The position numbers and the translations under genes are program-made. The notes below the pieces were generated by a model that was not told the DNA's origin, did no database searches, and saw only the letters and a program-made list of their open reading frames with translations. This document shows, piece by piece, positions 27,683-41,300 of a stretch of 64,000 nt of DNA. Positions within the stretch are counted from its first letter, which is position 1. The number at the start of each line of letters is the position of its first letter. This DNA comes from Siphlonurus alternatus (lineage: Eukaryota; Arthropoda; Insecta; Ephemeroptera; Siphlonuridae). The DNA is taken from positions 28,663,265 through 28,727,264 of the forward strand of contig OX463778.1 of assembly GCA_949825025.1 (NCBI GenBank). Direction: 5' to 3'.

Positions 27683-28661
27683 TTAAAGTAGAGTGAGCGA
27701 GTTCATTTTTTTAATATTTTATTTTTTAAAAATAGTTTAAGCTGCCCTCTCTATTGAAGAAATGAAAACCAAAAAATTCCATCTAAAATAGTTTCACCAC
27801 AAAAAATTCCCAAAGTTGGTGTTTCGGAGGCCTTTAACGTGCAGCCTTATGGAACATAAAACCGCGTTTTACTCCAACTTTTTCTGAACTATGGTACCAT
27901 TTAAAAAATACTTATTGCGTAATCTTTGATGAATTCTTTAATGAATTTTCAAATAAATTTTTTTTTTTACGGGTTCGTTTTCTTGGAAAAAAATCATGAA
28001 AATCCTTATGGGAATTAACCCGCAAAAACTTAAAGATTTTTTTCCGAAAAAACGGCTCCGTAATTTTTTTTATTTATTTAAAAATCCATTAAAAATTCAT
28101 CATAGATTACGCAGGTATTTTTTAAATGGTAGCATATATATAGTTCAGAAAATGTTGGAGTAAAATGCGCGGTTTTATGTTCCATATAAAGGTGCTTTCA
28201 CATATTCAAAAATCGCTACGGAGTTCCGTAGCAATGCCGTAAGCCTTAATTTCACATATTCTTGTTCGTCTGCGGCAGCTGCGGCGGAAAATCATGTGAA
28301 TGCCGCAGCAAAATCCAACTCATCTTGATTTTGCTACGGAGTTCCGTAGAACGTTCCGCAGAAGATCGCGAGGTGCTACGGTACAGCTACGGTGTGCCGC
28401 AGCAAAATCAACACATTTGCTACGGAGTAGCTACGGCGTGTTTCCGTAGCGATTTTCGAATATGTAAAAGCACCTTAAGGCTGCACGCGTCAAAGGCTTC
28501 CGAAACACCAACTTTGGGAATTTTTTGTGGTGAAACTATTTGAGATGGAATTTTTTGGTTTTCATTTCTCAATAGAGAGGGCATGCATGGCAGCTTAAAC
28601 TATTTTTAGAAAATAAAATATTAAAAAGAATGCAATCGCGCTCTCGATCACTCTACTTTAA
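27683..28661. mobile_element. TTAA foldback element with a nested second element
   Basis: TTAA|AGTAGAGTGA at the left mirrors TCACTCTACT|TTAA at the right. The arms are inverted copies through a centre near 28020. The right arm is broken at 28189-28476 by another foldback element (family I). No coding sequence was found. It ends about 310 bases before the USO1 start codon, so it borders that gene's promoter. Confidence 0.82.
28189..28476. mobile_element. family I inverted-repeat element, copy 1
   Basis: The ends read AAGGTGCTTTCACATATTC and its complement GAATATGTAAAAGCACCTT. The interior holds many CTACGG/CCGTAG and CGGC/GCCG motifs (CTACGGAGTTCCGTAG and similar). Copies with related ends lie at 58426-59115 and 61184-61457. 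The host arm is split cleanly, so it inserted later. The target duplication is not clear. Confidence 0.75.
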
Positions 28662-28894
28662 TTTACACTACTATAGATATATATATTTTTTTGTTTTTAC
28701 AGCTAAATCCAATTTGTTCATTGTTTAGTATGTAGCCACAATGTATAAAATCTATCAACTGATATCGATTAATTTGGCCAGAGAATAAGCAAAGATCTCC
28801 ATGAAGATCTCCGATCTTTGGAACTTAGCAACTTAGGGTGAGCTTTTGAAAAGTTTTAAAGATCATTGCGCTTGCTTTTTTTTTCGAGAAATGT

Positions 28895-28976
28895 ATGTGG
28901 GCCAATCACAAGGCATGTGCGCGTCTGCGCGATACTCGTCAGCTGTTGTTTACGTCGTGTGCTGACGAGGGCAACC
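28895..28976 (+). promoter_or_regulatory. putative USO1 promoter/5' leader
   Basis: A CCAAT box at 28902-28906 is followed by a GCGCGTCTGCGC-type G/C-rich stretch, directly upstream of the start codon. This is inferred from position and motifs only. Confidence 0.4.
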
Positions 28977-31900
28977 ATGGAATATTTTAAAAGTGGTTTA
29001 AAGTCTGTTTTAGGTGCCCCGCAGCCTGGAAACCAACCTTCAGGTGCTGAAACAGTAAGTAACTTTATAATGCATAATTTTTTTAATTATTTAAATGTTT
29101 TGTATCAAATAGCCAGTGCAAAATGACACACAACATCTCTTCAAGTCTAAACCCGAGTCTTGTGTCAATGCCAGCTGTAAGGCCCTTTGCCCTGTGAGAT
29201 TCAAGCGAATCATATTAAATGTATTTATTATTTATATTTTTAAAGTTACAGCACTCACTTGCTGGCTAGCAGTAAGTGAAAACTGTTGTTCTAATTTCAC
29301 AGGAAATTTGGATGCAATATTGAGTTACATTTTTTTTTTTTTCATATATGTTACGTACATTTTTCTGTAGCCACCTCCTACATTTTTAGCTAAATCTGAT
29401 CTATTTTCGACAGTGGCGTAGCCAGAATTTGCCCAAGGAGGGGGTTCTTCAGGACAAAGATTGAGAAGAGCCCACTGGGGGTTTTGGGGGGCGAAGCCCC
29501 CCAATAGCCCGCCGCAGGCGCGATTTTTTTAAGGACACGCCCCTTTTTTAGGGTAAAATAATGGAAAAATACTAATTATATTAGAGGGTAAAATATATGG
29601 CCTGATGCAATTTTTTAACATTTTATATTTTTATCACCCCATTTTTCAATTTCTTTTGAATACGTGCGTATAATAAATAAAGCTTTGAGTAAATCATTTT
29701 AATTAAATCAAGTAATTCATGTAACCACTTTATATTATTTTTATAGAATCAGTTGTATGTGTCATTTAATTGAATTTGATTTTTAAAATTTATTTAATAA
29801 TCCAAGTTCACATCATTAAGATATTGTGAAAAATAAATAAATAAAATAGGGAATTGCTTCTCTTATTTTTGTTAAATTTTGTCTGCACCGGGCGCGTGGA
29901 GCAACCAATTAAATGAAAGTGCGGCACACGTGAGAGCGTTTTAATTTATACAATAGTAGTTATATGCACATGCAGTTTGTAAGGGAAATAAAACATTTAT
30001 TTATGAGTCGCACTTTTTCCTGTTAAAATTAGAAACTAACGTATAATTTGTTTATTTTAAAGAAAAGACTACTTGATGATACCCCTAAATTTCAATTTTT
30101 TATTTAACTTTTTTTTTTTCAAATTTCTATAATTTTTCATTTTTTCTTCTTATATCCAGTCACTACTCGATCTTCATGGGGGGGGTTTAAACCCCGAAAC
30201 CCCCCCCCTCCCCCCGTGGCTACGCCACTGATTTTCGAACTCTCATGCAGCTTGTTTTTGCACATAACGTTATTTCACCAGGCTTAACTTCTGTAAGCTG
30301 GTATATTCTCCACTCTGGCATATCTTTTTACTATACAATTACAGAAGAAATTCAGTGGCCCCGCCTTTTCCCAGGTAGAGCGGCTGATCGATAGAGTCCA
30401 GTCATCAACGTTGCTGGAGGATCGCAGGGATGCCTGCCGTGCCCTCAAAGCTCTGTCACGGACGTACCGGTTGGAAGTTGGTGCACAGGGTATGGACACC
30501 CTGCGGCAGGTGCTGGAGACAGATCGGAATGACGGTGAAATTGTTGGCTATGCATTAGATACCTTATGCAACATCATGTCGCCTGACGTCTTTGAAGAAG
30601 AAGGTGAGATATTATATACATACTCAGTATTGCACATTATAAGTTGATTGCTCAGCCATTCTTACATAGGAAGATTGACCAGAACATAAAAATCCGTAAA
30701 TTTTATTCAAGCTAAAAAATATGTAACGGTATTAAAGAAAAAAAAAAAAAAAAATGAAAGAATTTTAAAAATATTTTACATCCCTCGTCATTCCAGGGCT
30801 TTGCTGTTTGGAAATGAATTTTCTGATTATAAATGTATAACACAGTATGGTGATCAAATGTTAAAAATGTTAAATTTTGACGAGGCTAATTACTGTACAT
30901 CAGACAGTATTACAGTACCTAGCTAGTTTATAAATATCATGTATTTAATCTTGTTTTAATTTATTACACTGCTGTAATTATTACATATTTAAAAAAAAAA
31001 AGTTATATTGTTGAAAAATGTGTTAAGAATGAAAAGCTTTTTTTTAAAATTATATTTTCAACAGATCGTACGAGTCTGGGACAAGAAGCCTTGGCCGCAG
31101 TGGGAGGCCAGTTCACAGAAATATTCATCAAGCAGTCAGACAACATCAGCATGGTGCTGGGACTAATGGAGGAATTTGACTTTCACATAAGATGGCCTGC
31201 TGTCAAGCTGCTCACGAACATGTTGTCCAGCAGGTCAGTACGGTGGACAAAGCCACTGCTTACCAAAACTACAGTACAGTTCTTATATAACATGGTTTGT
31301 GTTACAGACCTAAGGAAATCCAGGAAATTATATTAGTTAGTCCAATGGGTGTATCTAAACTCATGGACTTACTGAGTGATAGCAGAGAAGTAATTAGAAA
31401 TGATGTAAGTATGTACTACTTAAGTTTAAATTGCCCCAAAATAATAACCAATGAAAGCTACACGCGAATGGACTACTCAGCAATTTTTTTCGTATGCCTT
31501 ATGGGCTAACTCTTTTTTTTTTTTTTTTACTTGTAAATGTAATATTTGTATGTATATTTTATGCCAAAGAAAGAGATAATGAAGTAAAATTAATCAGTTT
31601 GTTACATATTCATATTAGATGTTTATATTGACTTCATTAATTTTGCAGGCTCTTCTTATGCTGATTTTACTCACCAAAAGCAATGCCAACATTCAGAAAA
31701 TTGTTGCGTTTGAGAATGCATTTGACCGTCTGTTTGATGTGATAGTGGAGGAAGGTAGTGCCGACGGAGGCATTGTTGTTGAAGACTGCCTGCTGCTAAT
31801 GCTGAACCTGCTCAGGAGCAACACCTCCAATCAAAACTTCTTCAAAGAGGGTATGTGTCCTAAAAAAGCACTGTGTCCCAGCCATCACTGACCCCTCTCT

Positions 31901-34900
31901 CTTGCAGGAAGTTACATCCAACGTTTGGCCCCCATGTTCGAACTGCCAGCCGAGGGTTCAGAGGATGGATGGTCAGCACAAAAAGTCAGCAACAGCCACT
32001 GTATGCTGCAGGTAAATAAATATTGGAACACAATAAAAATTCAGTACCTTAATACCATTGTTTCCTAGCATCATAAGAAAATTATATAAATATGTAACTA
32101 CAAAAAACTATACTGCATTAATTTATGCTGTATACATAATTCCTGTGTTAAAAAAATGTTACTGTATTTTATTTTTATCATTATAGTTTTGTCATCAAAT
32201 AGGTTTACATATCAACTCAAAGTATACTCCAGTACTTTAAAGAGTTATGTAAATTAATATGCTACTTTACAAATTGATTGCTTATTTATGTTCTCTCTTA
32301 TTAATGAACCAAGCAAACTAAATCTGCAATCTCACTAACTCTGTTTCTTTTTCCCCATGACATCATGGCAGGTGGTGCGCACACTGGTAGCCCCCGGCAA
32401 CCCCACGCAGGTCACCAGCTCGTGCCAACGTAACATGAAGACATGTGGGCTGCTGCAGGCACTCTGTGACATCCTCATGGCAAGTGGCGTGCCCGCAGAT
32501 GTGCTCACCGAGACCATCAACACTGTGGCGGAGGTCATCCGGGGCAACCAGCAGAACCAAGAAGTGTTTGCCAATGTAATGGCTCCCTCAAACCCACCAA
32601 GGTACTCTAACTAGACTTTTTTTTTAACAAAAGTCACTTAAAAATAATATCTTTAACAGAAAAATTTCAAGTGTTAGGTTTATATACTTTATTTTCATCA
32701 GATTTTTTTTTTTAAGATTATGAAATTATATTATTTTCAGATTTATACTGTATATACTGTATTAGTTATTAGTTATTATTATTAGTTATTATTAGTTATA
32801 CTAATTAGTTATTAGTTATAACTAATAGTTATTTTTTCTGTGTTTCAGGCCAGCTATTGTGGTGCTCCTCATGTCTATGGTGAATGAGAAGCAGCCCTTC
32901 ATCCTGCGCTGTGCAGTGCTCTACTGCTTCCAGTGCTTTTTGTTCAAGAATGAAGAAGGGCAAGCTCAGATTGCACAAACACTACTACCTTCCAGCACAG
33001 AGCACAGTAAGGACATGTTGATACTTCAAATACAGTATTTCAATTATTCATTCACTTCACACATGTACAGTAGCAATATTTTTTTGTGCAGATTGATTAC
33101 ATCACTATTTTGCAACTTAATTGTAATTCAAACTTTACTACCCCCAGTGGCAAGTCTGACGACTGGCCAGCTGCTTTGCGGAGGTCTCTTTAGCCCCGAC
33201 GCGCTCTCCAACTGGTTCTCTGCAGTGGCGCTGTCCCACTCACTGGTAGACAACCCTGCCCAAAAGGAGCAGCTACTGAGGGTTCTGCTGGCCACCACGG
33301 CCGGCCAGGCCCCAGTCTCCCTCCTGCAGCAGTGCACTCTCCTCCTACAGCAGGTCAGTCCCTCTCTCACCAGCCTCATAAATAAAATAATTTTAAATAC
33401 ATATTATTATCTGTCTTATATTGAAATAATTTGTATGTTAGGCGCCAGGGGGGTCTTCAAATAACACCACTTAACGTAAACTTAGCCTAAAACTGTCTTA
33501 GCGCAACAATAAAGAATACGCTAAGACTGTCTTAATTTTAGGATTGTTGAAATTCGTGTTATTTGAAGACCCCCCAGGTATCATTTAGGGGAAATTTTCC
33601 CACTGTACAGTACCACCTGTGCCTAGCATTACTACTTAAATATCCAGTATGTGATTACATTTATGATTCTAGGAAAATAACAACAGGTTAAAACGGCACT
33701 AATTCTTGACATTTGCAGGGCACCAAAGTTCAGTCCAAGTTGGGTCTGCTGATGTTGCTGTGTTCATGGATGGCACATTGTCCCCAGGCAGTTCAGCAGT
33801 TCCTTTCCATTTCCAGCAGTATTCCGTACCTCACGGCTCAGGTGAGACAGATAGACATCCGCTTTGCTAATTTTTAGTTACAGTCCAAAATCTGCAAATT
33901 TACAATTTAAGCATTTTCTCGGTCTTAATTGGTCATACAAAATTGAAATAACCTTTTAATTTACTAAATCTCAATTTTATGATTTTCGAAGTGCCCACTG
34001 GTACGTTGCTCAAATCCTCAAGAGCATTTAAACTTTTCAACTTTTTTAAAATGAATATGTCTCCGTATTAGTTACTTGAAATTTTCAAACAGTTGATTTT
34101 GATTATCAATTATTGTTCTTCCTTACCTAGCTGCATAATTATGCAGTTTGTTCATTACTTGTTAACAAATAATATATTTTTTTATACTGTATATATATAT
34201 TTTTTGTCTATCTATCAGTCTTCTGTTTTATTACAAAAGTTGTGTGTTCTATATCTGTTCAATAAATAATCATCAATATTTTGTGAAGGTTGGTTCGTCT
34301 GAACATGGTGACCACGAAGAGTTGGTTCAGGGCATTTGTGCATTCCTGATGGGTATCTGTGTCCACTTTAATGATGACTCGGTGTCCAGCTTCACTAAGG
34401 TAGGTTACCTGACAAGGAGCTTTGGAGGAGCTGCCTCTGATAAGTGACCTCTTGCAGGAGAAGCTGTGCCAGTTGGTGGTGAAGCGTGTTGGCTTGGAGA
34501 CCTTCCTCGACAAACTGGGCGAGGTTTCACGCCACGAGATGTACAGCCGGGCAGCCAAGCACCCACAGCTCAAGCCGCGCCAGCCTAGCGAACTGGTGCT
34601 TGACCACGAGTTCTGCAGGCTCTTCAAAGCACTTGAGGGTGAGCTACTGACTGTGATTCAGATTCAGTGAGGGTGGAAAGTTACTGTCCGTTACTGTCCG
34701 TAATAGAATATTATCCTGCATGGAGTAGGATTTAAGTTACTAATAACTATTAAATTAATGAACAATTTTTTTTACCATCATAAACTTGTTTTGAAAATAA
34801 AGTTTTGTTTCCCTCTGTAATACTAGATTAATAATTTGGTTTTGTAAAAATTGGTTCCAATAATTTTTACTTGGAGGTACTTGTTAATAATGTAGTTTAA

Positions 34901-36538
34901 CTTTGATATTTCCAAGTCGAAGAAAATTTTTAATAATAAAGTTACAGTATTAAACTAATAAATACATAACAGCAAGTAAAGTCATTAAAAAATACAATGT
35001 GATATTCCAACAAGCAAAGTATAAAATATATGGTACATATTTTGACTTAATTGTACAACTTTGGAAGAAATTATATTCAGTTGTCTGCTTGCAGGTCTGG
35101 TGGTGAAGGCGGTGACTCCCAAGCCCAAGGATGACTTGGTGAATGGGGGCAGTGACCTTTCAGACAGTGCTCTGGTGCTGCAGTACAAGGAACTGATCCG
35201 AGAGCAGGACCGCCACATGCAAGAAATGAGTCACCGACTCTCCTCCCTCGAGCTTGAGAAGTCCTCTGCTGTGGTGAGGAGAAAGAGTGGGGAGGGTGGA
35301 GAAATGTCTGGAGAACATTGCTGTTTCTCCTGTTCTTAAGTGAAATAAGTAGTGGTCTTAATTCAAGGAACTCAAGACTTCCTTATATCTCTTAATGTTA
35401 TCATGTTTTTTCAAAATATCAGAGTACCTGAATTGATATCAATTAAAATAATGATTGAATTAATTGACAAAATGTTGAATTTGTTGCAATAAAAACACAC
35501 AGCAAAAGCTTTAAAGAAAGTGCAGCAATTTGTCTTTAAAATTAACTTGATTAAAAAAGTGCTCAAATTGATATCAGATTCTTAAGAGAAAGAAGTGACT
35601 ATACCTCCTAAGATAAAAAAACTATGTTGCATCTTTGTATTTGTGCAGAGTCAAGCGGAAGAGCTTTCAGCGCTGGTGCAGCAACTCAAGGACCACAACG
35701 TGCTGCTGAGAGCCCAGCAGCTTGGGGAGGCGTCTGCTCCTGTCACTCCTGCAGTCCAGCTCAGTTCGGACACCGTGCTGCTCAACATGGTGAGTGCTGG
35801 ACGTTTTATGCCAACACAAGAACTTCTCTGTTACCTAATAGTCCTTACATACTTTTTTTTTTTTTTTTTTTTTTTTTTTAAGTTTGTCATTTTTTTTTAT
35901 CTCAAGGCATTCCTACGTAGGACGACTGTTATTGACTATTACTTATACATAATTGCTAACAGTTTAGTGTTAACTGGTTTGCTAAATTTAATTCACTTTC
36001 CTTGGTCACAAAGTGCTGTTCTGATTATTCAATCTTACAGGAGGACATTGAGAGTGGCTTGGACAGTACGTCAATGCACCCTCCAACTGCCAGACAGGCG
36101 GATGTCTCAGCAGCTCAGCTGGCCCAGCTGGAGCAAAGGGTGGTGCAGGCAGAAGGGAGGGCTCTGGAGGCAGAGGCAAGAGCTGCCGCAGCAGAGCAAC
36201 AGGTGGCAGCACTGCAGGCAGAGGTGAGCCGCGTTCAGCATGACCAGGAAGACCTACTGGAGCTGCTGACGGACCAAGACTCGCGCCTCAACTCACTAAA
36301 GTTGAGGCTCTCTGCTCTCGGAGAGAAGGTCAGATATTCCTCATTGAATTCAAACTATAAATTACTTCTATTGTTTATTGTTCCTCTTTTTGTGATGGTT
36401 TAAGTATTCTTCTTCTTCCTTTTTTTTTTTTTTTTTAATTCGTTTTCTGATATTTTATGTAAAAACTCCAGAATGGACAATCTACATGAATTTTTTATTG
36501 TAGAAATGAATAGAGGGTACCAAATTATGCTTTTCTAT

Positions 36539-36601
<63 letters not shown>

Positions 36602-37376
36602 TTATGTATTTACTTATTTACTTACTCACTTATTTATTTACTTATTTATTTATTTACTTATTTATTTTTTTTTTCAGAATTTTTAGAACTCTGGAATCAT
36701 TTTTAAAAATTCATTAAGGGGAAGGTAACACGCCCAATGTTAAAAAAAAAAAAAAAAATCCCATACATGAAAATTGTATAAAAAAAAAAAAATAAAATGT
36801 TTTCCTCTACATATATCCCCTATCAGAAATGTAACTTCCATGTTAAATGAGTCAACTTAAAACATTCAAAACTTAAAAACTAGCTTGAATTTGTATCCTT
36901 GATATTTTAGCTACTTTACTGATAGGGGATGTAGAGAAGAACATTTAATAAATTTTTTTATATAATTTTCCTGCGTGTGATTTTTTTTAACATTGGGCAT
37001 GTTACCTTACCCTTAAGGTATAACCTGAGGATTTGTCTTGTTGTGTTTTTAATAACCTCTTTTATTTAATAACCGCAGTCTTTATTGGCGAAACTTGAAC
37101 CAAGGACTCCTATATACAACATAAACCATATTAAATACAACGCCCCTGTAATTACTGTCAATCTGGAGATTCAGTCCATAATATTATATTTAAGTCTTGG
37201 GTGAACTTAATAAATATTTAAAAGAAAGTTGTCAAATCTTAAATTAAAATAACCCGAAGTAATTAACAGCTTGATCATTTTAAAGTGAAATTTAACCTAT
37301 GTTGCAGGTTGACGAGGAAGAGGAAGGGGAAGAGGAGGAACTGGTGGCACTTTCGACTGAGGTGGAGGCACTCTAA
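28977..37376 (+). CDS. USO1: general vesicular transport factor p115 (USO1 homologue)
   Basis: p115 is a Golgi tether that links COPI/COPII vesicles to GM130/giantin and promotes SNARE assembly. Sixteen exons join in frame to 854 residues: 28977-29054, 30375-30603, 31065-31233, 31308-31404, 31649-31850, 31908-32011, 32372-32601, 32849-33006, 33148-33353, 33719-33841, 34289-34399, 34458-34638, 35095-35273, 35649-35789, 36041-36328, 37308-37376. Residues about 27-630 form the armadillo-like head, with family landmarks such as DRVQSSTLLEDRR, NPPRPAIVVLLMSMVNEKQP, LRCAVLYCFQCFLFKN and GQLLCGGLFS. Residues about 650-832 are coiled coil, shorter than in human p115 (962 residues). The last exon encodes the acidic tail (DEEEEGEEEE) that binds Golgi matrix proteins. 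An AATAAA lies at 37859. Intron 11 is only 58 bases, while intron 1 holds an hAT element. Confidence 0.96.
29411..30230. mobile_element. non-autonomous hAT-like element in USO1 intron 1
   Basis: The ends are CAGTGGCGTAGCCA and its complement TGGCTACGCCACTG-type sequence. Both sides carry the exact 8-bp duplication ATTTTCGA (29403-29410 and 30231-30238), diagnostic of hAT-type insertion. The interior is A/T-rich with G-rich and C-rich subterminal stretches and a GGGGGGCGAAGCCCCCC hairpin. No transposase ORF is present, so it would need a helper. Confidence 0.92.
33446..33577. mobile_element. small MITE in USO1 intron 9
   Basis: GGGGGGTCTTCAAATAACAC at the left is matched by GTGTTATTTGAAGACCCCCC at the right, a perfect 20-base inverted repeat around about 90 bases with a CTAAGACTGTCTTAG-like hairpin. 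The target duplication is not clear. Confidence 0.75.
36486..36713. mobile_element. family H remnant expanded by (ATTT)n
   Basis: TTATTGTAGAAATGAATAGAGGGT matches the left part of the full family H element at 39151, and the right end resembles its inner part. Between them lies a (TTTA)n microsatellite (about 36536-36668). It sits in USO1 intron 15, immediately before family A copy 2. Confidence 0.5.
36536..36668. repeat. (TTTA)n microsatellite
   Basis: About 130 bases of tetranucleotide repeat, with TTAC variants in the right half. Confidence 0.95.
36714..37016. mobile_element. TTAA foldback element, family A, copy 2
   Basis: TTAA|GGGGAAGGTAAC on the left and GTTACCTTACCC|TTAA on the right, with an interior related to copies 1, 3 and 4 but shorter and more diverged. 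It lies in the last intron of USO1. Confidence 0.82.
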
Positions 37377-38369
37377 GCCTCGAGACATGAACCTAGGTAC
37401 CAAACCCAGTAAGGCTAGTTTTCAGACTCCCACGAGAAGTAACTGAAAACATCTTCTCCACAGACAATTTATTTGTATATTAAAATAACTATTCAAAGTT
37501 TACTCAAAATGTTTATCAAAAATTTTTGTACCTTGTCCGTTTACTCCGTGGGAATCCCAAGTTAGCCTAATTCTTGCACTGCAGTCCATTTTCTTGTTAA
37601 CAAAATTGAAGGTAGAACTAGAGTTGTTGCATTAAGTAGAATATCAATCTTGAAAAGTCATTGAAGAGATTGAGCTTTTGTTGTCAACAAATTTTCAAAC
37701 AAATTTTAATCTGGTACTGCTCCTAAGAAGACTACGATTAGGTGGAATCTAATTTGTTGGACTGCAAGTGCCTGCCACAATTTTTATGCCATACAAAAAT
37801 AGAGGTCATTTAGGACTAAGTGTTTTTATACTATGGAAGCACAGATATTTATATTTGAAATAAAGATTAATCAAATATTGTAGATGGTAAACAATCTTTT
37901 TATTAATTTATTCCAAGCACCATAAAATTCAATTGTGGTATACAATGATAAACGATATAGTTTATATATGTGGTGTTATAATTTTGAAAGAGGTTCATTT
38001 CCATGCACTTGAATATCAACCATGTTTTTATCTATTTATAGTTTTTTTTTTTTTCCAACTTTTCAATCCATAAAGTAATTATTTGTTTTCCAATTATTAC
38101 ATGTATTTGATATTTGTAAATCATTCGTGATTTCTTAAATTAAATTAGAAATTATATTAATTTTGTTAATGTATATAAAATAATTTATGTTTCTCATTAT
38201 ATATGTTGGTCAAGAATGTTTGTTGTTATTTCATAATTTGTAAAAATAAAGAACATAATTCAATAAATCCAAAGATATTGATGTTTTATTTGTTAACAGC
38301 AGCAATTTCAGTCTTTAAACATAAAACTGATGAGCAAGGCAAGCTGGTAAAGAGCAAGGGTGTGGGCAG

Positions 38370-41300
38370 TTACTTCTTGTATTTGTAGTAGCCCTCACCG
38401 GCTTTCACGCCCAACTTTCCCTCGGAGACCAGCTTGTTGATGGAGCTCACAGGTTCGAAGAGAGGGTTTTCAGGGAACTTCTTGTGCCATCCTGAAACAA
38501 AGTCGCTACTTGTAGCTTAACAATGTTTTATTTTATTGAAGAAATTGCAATATTTATTATTTTTTTAAGGGTAAGATAACACGAACAATCGATTGTTGGT
38601 AGTCCCATTTGATTCACATGTAAACCTTAGCAACCTCATAATAATTCTGATTTTTTTTTGAGAGACAGTTCTTGGCACCAAAAATATATGGAAAAAATTT
38701 CAAAACAATCGGTCGATCCAATTTTTTTAAATTAATTTCTTAGTTTACGTCTCCATGGGAAAGCCCTATACTGAAAATTTAAAAAAATCATTTAAAAAAA
38801 TTGGATCGACCGATTGTTTTGAAATTTTTTCCACATTTTTTTGGTGCTAAGAACTGTCTCTAAAAAAAAATTCAGAATTATTATGAGGTTGCTAAGGTTT
38901 ACATGTTAATCAAATGGGACTATCAACAATCAATTGTTCGTGTTACCTTACCCTTAAAGTAGCTACTTACAGGGGAAAAGAACTAAAGCAGAGAAATTCC
39001 TTACCATCCAGAATGAACTTCGTGGTGTCAAGGCCCACATAGTCGATCAGTTCAAAGGGTCCCATTGGGTAGCCAGCTCCCAGCTTCATGGCAATGTCAA
39101 TGTCTCGAGCAGTCGCATCTCCTGAAGCATATTATTATATAGGCATCAAATGGAGTACCGCGACCACAATTTTTTTTTATTGCAGAAATGGATAGAGGGT
39201 GCAAAAGTTATGCTACTCTGATTTTTTTCAGATTTTTTAGAGACTGGCAACTATTTTTTAAAAATTATTGAAAGTGCAGAAAAAGTGCCGCCTCTTGCCG
39301 CCTCTCTTAATAAAAGATAGGACACAAAAGGGAAGTGGATTCGAACCCGACCTCGCCAAAACTTTTTAGCAATACTTCCCGGTCCCTAAAAAATCAGAGT
39401 AACATAACTTTTCATTCTCTATCCATTTCTGCTATAAACAATTTTGAGGTCGATACTCCATTATGAGACGCAGTCCTGCAATTATTAGAGTAAAAATGTT
39501 GTGCAAAGAACTAAAAAAGCTCAAAATAAAAAACATACAATGAAGAAAAATTGACTTGATTTTTGTAGGAGAGTATGGATTAATAAAGAATTTTGACTGC
39601 AAAAGGCAGTGCAATGAGCAGTCTATTGATATATAATAGTGTTGATTGAAACACATAATCCTGCGAGTTAAATAGGTATTGCTAAAAATTAGACAGGAAA
39701 ATATGTTTATTTATTTACTGTAATTAAATATAAAAAATAATTAAGATTTAGAAAAATTTATGCAGTTCTTCGAGGCAATACAGTAAGGGTGAATCTAGTT
39801 ATATGTTCCAGAAGTGTGAATATATAATGAGAATAGCAAGAGATGAAGTCTGCAATGAAATCCATTACATCACAGATTTAGATAAAGGAAAATTGCATGC
39901 ATGCATGCATTGCAAAGTCTTCTGCTCGTTGTTAGTAAACAAAGTATTGTTGTGTAATGTCTGTCGGGTGAAAGGAAAAACATGGGACAGTTGTTGATTT
40001 ACATGTTAACTTATGGAAAATGACCGTTAATTTTGAAAGTTGTTGTGTCTACTAGCGCCAAAAATGTGTCTACTAGCGCCAACAATGCCATTACGTTCTC
40101 TGCTCTGGTGGCAAAATCAGGCACTACGTCGTCTCATGTTTAACAATGAAAAAGGCTTCATGCGACAGGCATTATAAACAATGGTTTGTTACAACCATTG
40201 CGAGTAGAAGACGTTCACTACGTTTACATGACGGTGTTTAATGCGTATTCGTTGACGACGCCTCATAAGAATAACATTATCCGTCGTCAACGAATACGCA
40301 TTAAACGCCGTCATGTAAACGTAATGTTTGATGCATTATCATTTAACTTTTCATTACTTACCTGTGTGATTAAGGCAAACATTGCGGTCTGCCGACTTCA
40401 CCTCATGCAACTGATTTTTATTGCATGATATTGCATTGGTTAAATTAGAAATTAGGGTTAGGGATTCCGGTGATATGATTATTTTTAAAATTATACAAAT
40501 ATATTGTATTGAAATCTGTATGTGAAAATTATAAATTTCCCATAAGACCCAATATAAATAAAAAATTACACAATAATCAACAACAACAATACACTGGATG
40601 GATGAGTTTGTTTACTTTCTGCCACAACATAGTTTTGCAAGTGGTCTACTAATATTTTTATATTGCTTTATTTGTTCAATAGACGACTTGCAAAACCCCA
40701 CTTTTAGCAAAAAGTAAAAAAAAAAAAAATGACCCCCAGTTCATTGTTGTTTTGATTATGTGTATAAATTTTGCTTATACATTGGACCTTATGGGAAATT
40801 GACTATTTTCACACACAGATTTCAATATGTTACAAACCTACGATTCTAAATATAAAAATATCACCAGAATCTGCAGTTTTTGGCCATTTATAATGCTGAA
40901 ATGCGTATCAGAAGAAGTTTTCTTTACTTTAATATGGTAAATTTTATATGATACCAAATCAGCCAATTGCATGGGGGAAGATGCGTAACCAAGGAAGCCT
41001 CTCCAGATTGTTGATTATTGCAACAGTTAAAATCAACAAACTGGAGATTGCCTAGTTACGTATCTTCCCCCATGCAATTGGCTGATTTGGTATCATATTA
41101 GAGTAAAGAAAACTTCTTCTGATACGCATTTCAGCATTATAAATGACCAAAAACTGCAGATTCTGGTGATATTTTTATATTTAGAATCTTAGGTTTGTAA
41201 CATATTGAAATTTGAGTGTGAAAATCGTCAATTTCCCATAAAATTTGTACACATAATCAAAACAACAATGAACTGGGGGTCACTTTTTTTTGTTTACTTT

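Noticed and set aside
27142..27691. Overlapping ORFs of 69-79 codons with QDLAKILPRS-type repeats
   Set aside because: They arise because the CAAGATCTTG repeat has no stop codon in several frames; the peptide repeats on both strands.
32335..32574. Minus-strand ORFs opposite USO1 exon 7
   Set aside because: They are shadows of a conserved p115 exon.
40441..40470. TTAGGGTTAGGG, possible interstitial telomere repeat
   Set aside because: Only two units are present; chance is enough to explain it.
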